Of a stretch of 64,000 bases of DNA, positions 61,372-64,000 are shown one piece after another. Position 1 is the first letter of the stretch. Every line of letters starts with the position of its first letter. The stretch lies in the NCBI GenBank assembly GCA_004017535.1, contig SAJS01000010.1, forward strand, positions 1 to 64,000. The letters run 5' to 3'. A program made the position numbers and the translations under genes. The notes beneath the pieces were generated by a model. The model was not told the origin of the DNA. It did no database searches and was given only the letters and a program-made list of their open reading frames with translations. This stretch comes from Mesorhizobium sp. (GTDB taxonomy: Bacteria > Pseudomonadota > Alphaproteobacteria > Rhizobiales > Rhizobiaceae).

Positions 61372-62409
61372 CTATGCCGCCAACGCCATGAAGCGAGCCA
61401 CGTCCTGCGGCGCGACCTGCAACCGTGCTTCCATGCGCAGCGCGCCCAGGCCGAGGGTGCGCAGATCCTCGTTGAAATCGTCCAGCTCCGGCGACATGAC
61501 GATCGCGTCGATTCCGGCTGCGCCCGCCCGTTCGATCAGCGTATCGCGCGCGCCGTCCCCGGCCGGGTCTCTATCCCGGACGATGTAGAGCCGCCGCAGT
61601 GTTCCGGGAAACAGGATGGCGGCGAGATGCGCAGCGGAGAGTGCCGCCAGCATCGGCATGTCGGGCAGGACCTGCCGGAGCGACAGGACGGTCTCGATGC
61701 CTTCGCCGGCTGCCATCACATCGCTTGCCGTTCCGAAGCGCACCGCGTTGCCGAGTAGACTGCCCATTGCCCTCCTCGGCGTGTCGATCGGCGCCTTGTC
61801 GCGGCGGCGGGGATCGAGCCAGGTGCGATGTGCCCCGGTGATCTTGCCATCGAGGTCGGTGACTTCCGCGATCATCGCCGGCCAGGTCTCGGTCGGCGAA
61901 TGCTCGTCGTGCCGATAGTAGCAGCGCGGGTGGTAATGCAGGCATCCGGTCCCGCGCAAATCCGTAATGCCGCGTTCTCCTAAGTACGCCTCCACGAGCG
62001 TGCCATAGATCGGAGGCGACATGCGAACCAGCCGTCGGGCAGCCTCGGGCGAACCATGCGGCGCCGGCTTCTGTCGCTGGTGCTCACCGGCTTCCGGCTC
62101 CGCCGGCGGGATCGAAAGGAAAGTCCGGGCCTCGTCGGCGACGTCTGTGAAGTCGCTGAGGCCGCAGCTTTCGCGGATGACGTCGAGCAGATCGCCATGC
62201 TCGCCGGTCGCAGCATCGGTCCATTTGCCGGCTGGACCTTTGGGCGTGTCTTTTAGCCGAACGTACATCGAGCGCCCCGGCGCGTTGCGCACATCTCCCA
62301 CCAGCCAGTAACCGCCCTCGCGTCGGCCGCTGGAGAGATAATGCCGGCACACCGCCTCGGCCTGCCGGCCGAGACTGTGCGCGAGATCGGAAGCGTCTTG
62401 ACGTGCCAT
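61372..62409 (-). CDS. toprim-domain protein (DUF7146-like) of the ICE backbone
   Basis: The 345-residue protein opens with a zinc-less primase-like region (GRREGGYWLVGDVRNAPGRSMYVRLKD; GKWTDAATGEHGDLLDVIR) and ends with a toprim domain (VMAAGEGIETVLSLRQVLP with the conserved Glu near 238; LYIVRDRDPAGDGARDT with the DxD). It may prime or process incoming single-stranded DNA. ATG 62409 shares one base with the stop of the helicase gene. Confidence 0.86.
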   Translation of the reverse strand: MARQDASDLAHSLGRQAEAVCRHYLSSGRREGGYWLVGDVRNAPGRSMYVRLKDTPKGPAGKWTDAATGEHGDLLDVIRESCGLSDFTDVADEARTFLSIPPAEPEAGEHQRQKPAPHGSPEAARRLVRMSPPIYGTLVEAYLGERGITDLRGTGCLHYHPRCYYRHDEHSPTETWPAMIAEVTDLDGKITGAHRTWLDPRRRDKAPIDTPRRAMGSLLGNAVRFGTASDVMAAGEGIETVLSLRQVLPDMPMLAALSAAHLAAILFPGTLRRLYIVRDRDPAGDGARDTLIERAGAAGIDAIVMSPELDDFNEDLRTLGLGALRMEARLQVAPQDVARFMALAA

Positions 62410-64000
62410 CACGCGGCTTCCCCCCGCTCGGAGATGCGCGCAACGGGGTAAGTGTCGAGCAGCTTGGCGAGGACGTTCGGACCCGTTGCGTCGACTGGTA
62501 CGAAGAAGCGGAGCTTCCACGAGATAATCTCGCTGAAGAGGCCATAGGCCCGCAGCCGATCCCGCATGGCGTCGGTGAAGCCGGTCAGCTCGAGTCGTTG
62601 GACGCCCATGACGCGCGCACGGCGAAGCTGCAGCCCATCGGCGAGATCGAGGATCGTGGTGCCGTCCATCAGGGCCGCGAAGGCCTGCTCCGGGTTCAGC
62701 GACGCGGCGACCGTGGTTACGGCGGTCGCCGCCCAGGCGGGCGAGACGCGGCGGCCGATGATGCGCTCGCCGGCATCGGTCTGGAGCCGGTAGACGCGGG
62801 TCGACTCGTTCGGCAGCCGCTTCCAGATCGGCAACAGCAGGCCGGCGACGATGTGGATCGTGCTGTCGGAGAACTCGGGCACATCGTTCAGCTCGGCCGA
62901 CCACGCGGCGACGAAGGCGGCGCGATCTACCTCCTCCCAATGGCTCTCGTCCATCATGCGCAGCGGCGCGTAGTGCCGCTCCATCGGCCGGATCAGGCAG
63001 ACGCGGCGCTCGATCTCGCCATCGTCGAGCATTGTCGAGGGCACTGGAACCTGCACGGCGGCCCGCCCGGAACGGCCGTTGACCAGCAGCCGCGCGCGTT
63101 GATCGGAGAGATGGTCTAGCGCGTCGGCGAGGCTCGTCGGCCAATTGCGCTCCCGACGGGTGATGGTGAGCAGCCGCGTTTCCGCTCCGGTGCCTGGGTG
63201 CGTGTGGATCACTCGGGCGTCTGTGATGACGAAGCTCTCGGCCTGCAGCGTCTCGAGCCCGATGTCATAGACGCCGCTGCGGACCGCGCCTTCAACCTTG
63301 GCGGTCAGCAGCTGCTCGAACGCCGTGAACAGCACGCCCTGCAGGTCAATGGTGAGCGCGAGCAGACGATTCAAGAAGGTGGTGATCGGGGGCAGCTCGT
63401 CCTTGATGCCGTTGTCGTCCATCAGCTTGATGCCTGTGGCTGACTCGAAGCGGTCGAGCGAGCAGCCCTCGACCTTGCCGCGGACAAGCAGCAGATAGAG
63501 CTGACGCAGCGCGTCTCGCGCGTATGGGCTTTCCAGATTGTCCTCGGGCCGAAACAGGCCCTGGCCGCCGGTTTGGCGCTGCCCGCGCGTGATGGCGCCG
63601 AGCGTGTCGAGCCGGCGCGCGATCGTCGAGAGGAAGCGCTTCTCGGCCTTCACGTCGCTGGCGATCGGCCGGAAGAGCGGCGGCTGCGCCTGGTTGGTGC
63701 GGTTGGTGCGGCCGAGCCCCTGGATCGCCGCGTCAGCCTTCCACCCCGGCTCCAGCAGATAGTGGATGCGCAGGCGGTGGTTCCGGGCGGCGAGATCGGC
63801 GTGATAGCTGCGCCCTGTGCCGCCGGCATCCGAGAAGATGAGGATGCGCTTCTGGTCGTCCATGAAGGCCGCGGCCTCGGCGAGATTGGCTGACGCTGCG
63901 CGGTTCTCGACAGCAAGGCGCTCGCCCTTGCGCACCACGCGACGCGACCGGCCGGTGACCTCCGCGACGACGTCGGTGCCGAAGCGCTGGACGATCTGGT
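62409..64000 (-). CDS. strawberry-notch-like helicase, C-terminal part (runs off the window)
   Basis: The frame is open through the right edge, so only the C-terminal 530 residues are seen. They include helicase motifs V and VI (RILIFSDAGGTGRSYHADL; WKADAAIQGLGRTNRTNQAQPPLF) and the strawberry-notch C domain (RFLSTIARRLDTLGAITRGQRQTGGQGLF; LYLLLVRGKV). These large SF2 helicase-methyltransferase proteins are typical backbone genes of rhizobial ICEs. The start lies beyond 64000. Confidence 0.87.
   Translation of the reverse strand, partial: QIVQRFGTDVVAEVTGRSRRVVRKGERLAVENRAASANLAEAAAFMDDQKRILIFSDAGGTGRSYHADLAARNHRLRIHYLLEPGWKADAAIQGLGRTNRTNQAQPPLFRPIASDVKAEKRFLSTIARRLDTLGAITRGQRQTGGQGLFRPEDNLESPYARDALRQLYLLLVRGKVEGCSLDRFESATGIKLMDDNGIKDELPPITTFLNRLLALTIDLQGVLFTAFEQLLTAKVEGAVRSGVYDIGLETLQAESFVITDARVIHTHPGTGAETRLLTITRRERNWPTSLADALDHLSDQRARLLVNGRSGRAAVQVPVPSTMLDDGEIERRVCLIRPMERHYAPLRMMDESHWEEVDRAAFVAAWSAELNDVPEFSDSTIHIVAGLLLPIWKRLPNESTRVYRLQTDAGERIIGRRVSPAWAATAVTTVAASLNPEQAFAALMDGTTILDLADGLQLRRARVMGVQRLELTGFTDAMRDRLRAYGLFSEIISWKLRFFVPVDATGPNVLAKLLDTYPVARISERGEAA

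Noticed and set aside
60243-61391. 382-residue plus-strand frame opposite the DUF2493 gene
   Set aside because: Mirrors the DUF2493 protein; GC-rich codon bias creates long antisense frames in this genome.
1-64000. CRISPR arrays, insertion sequences, rRNA or tRNA genes
   Set aside because: No regularly spaced repeats, no transposase frames with terminal repeats and no RNA gene signatures were recognised.

Overview
The window looks like a GC-rich alphaproteobacterium of the Hyphomicrobiales, most like Mesorhizobium. The grounds are the rhizobial conjugation genes (trbBCDEJKLFGI, traG, a DUF3363 relaxase, traF, DUF2840, DUF736, DUF2285), the rdfS/fseA-type excision control genes known from ICEMlSymR7A, and ABC-sugar catabolic operons typical of rhizobia. 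No integrase, tRNA, rRNA or CRISPR array was seen, so neither end of the mobile element can be placed.

Layout. 1-15.1 kb is metabolic: a YfcE-like phosphoesterase, a TetR/SDR divergent pair, a quinone-oxidoreductase-like MDR enzyme, and a sugar or sugar-acid locus. That locus holds a SAF-domain oxidoreductase, a monooxygenase-fold protein, a HIBADH-family dehydrogenase, a PfkB kinase, an RpiR regulator, a TIM-barrel isomerase, a LysR regulator, an RbsBAC-like ABC transporter and a lactonase-like amidohydrolase. Near-identical 29-bp direct repeats lie at 595 and 15111 and bracket this block. 15.2-24.9 kb is a defence island: an HNH nuclease, a one-polypeptide restriction-methylation enzyme, a CapP/CapH-like metallopeptidase and HTH repressor pair, and a divergent three-gene CBASS operon (CD-NTase, E2-like protein, patatin phospholipase). 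25.0-31.6 kb holds an accessory scpB with a DUF1403 gene, an unrecognised 465-residue gene, an AraC regulator, a methyltransferase and a LysR regulator.

31.6-52.7 kb is the conjugation and excision module of an integrative conjugative element (ICE), read mostly leftwards: TrbB to TrbI mating pore, CopG and TraG coupling, relaxase, lytic transglycosylase, TraF, DUF2840, an RdfS-like excisionase, an FseA homologue that appears to need a +1 ribosomal frameshift at a TTT-C site, and a QseM-like DUF2285 protein. A hipBA toxin-antitoxin pair sits between trbB and the traG group. 52.7-60.1 kb is a patchy cargo and decay zone with a ligD and polX pair, CsbD and several broken small genes. 60.1-64 kb returns to the ICE backbone (DUF2493, toprim, strawberry-notch-like helicase, cut by the window end).

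Two themes stand out. First, excision control: FseA keeps an extra base exactly where programmed slippage is known, while trbI, the DUF1403 gene and a DUF3606 gene each lack one base. These losses are either decay or sequencing error, and if real in trbI they would probably block transfer. Second, defence: the CapH/CapP-like pair lies between the CBASS operon and the restriction gene and reads into the restriction gene, so one DNA-damage-type switch could control both.
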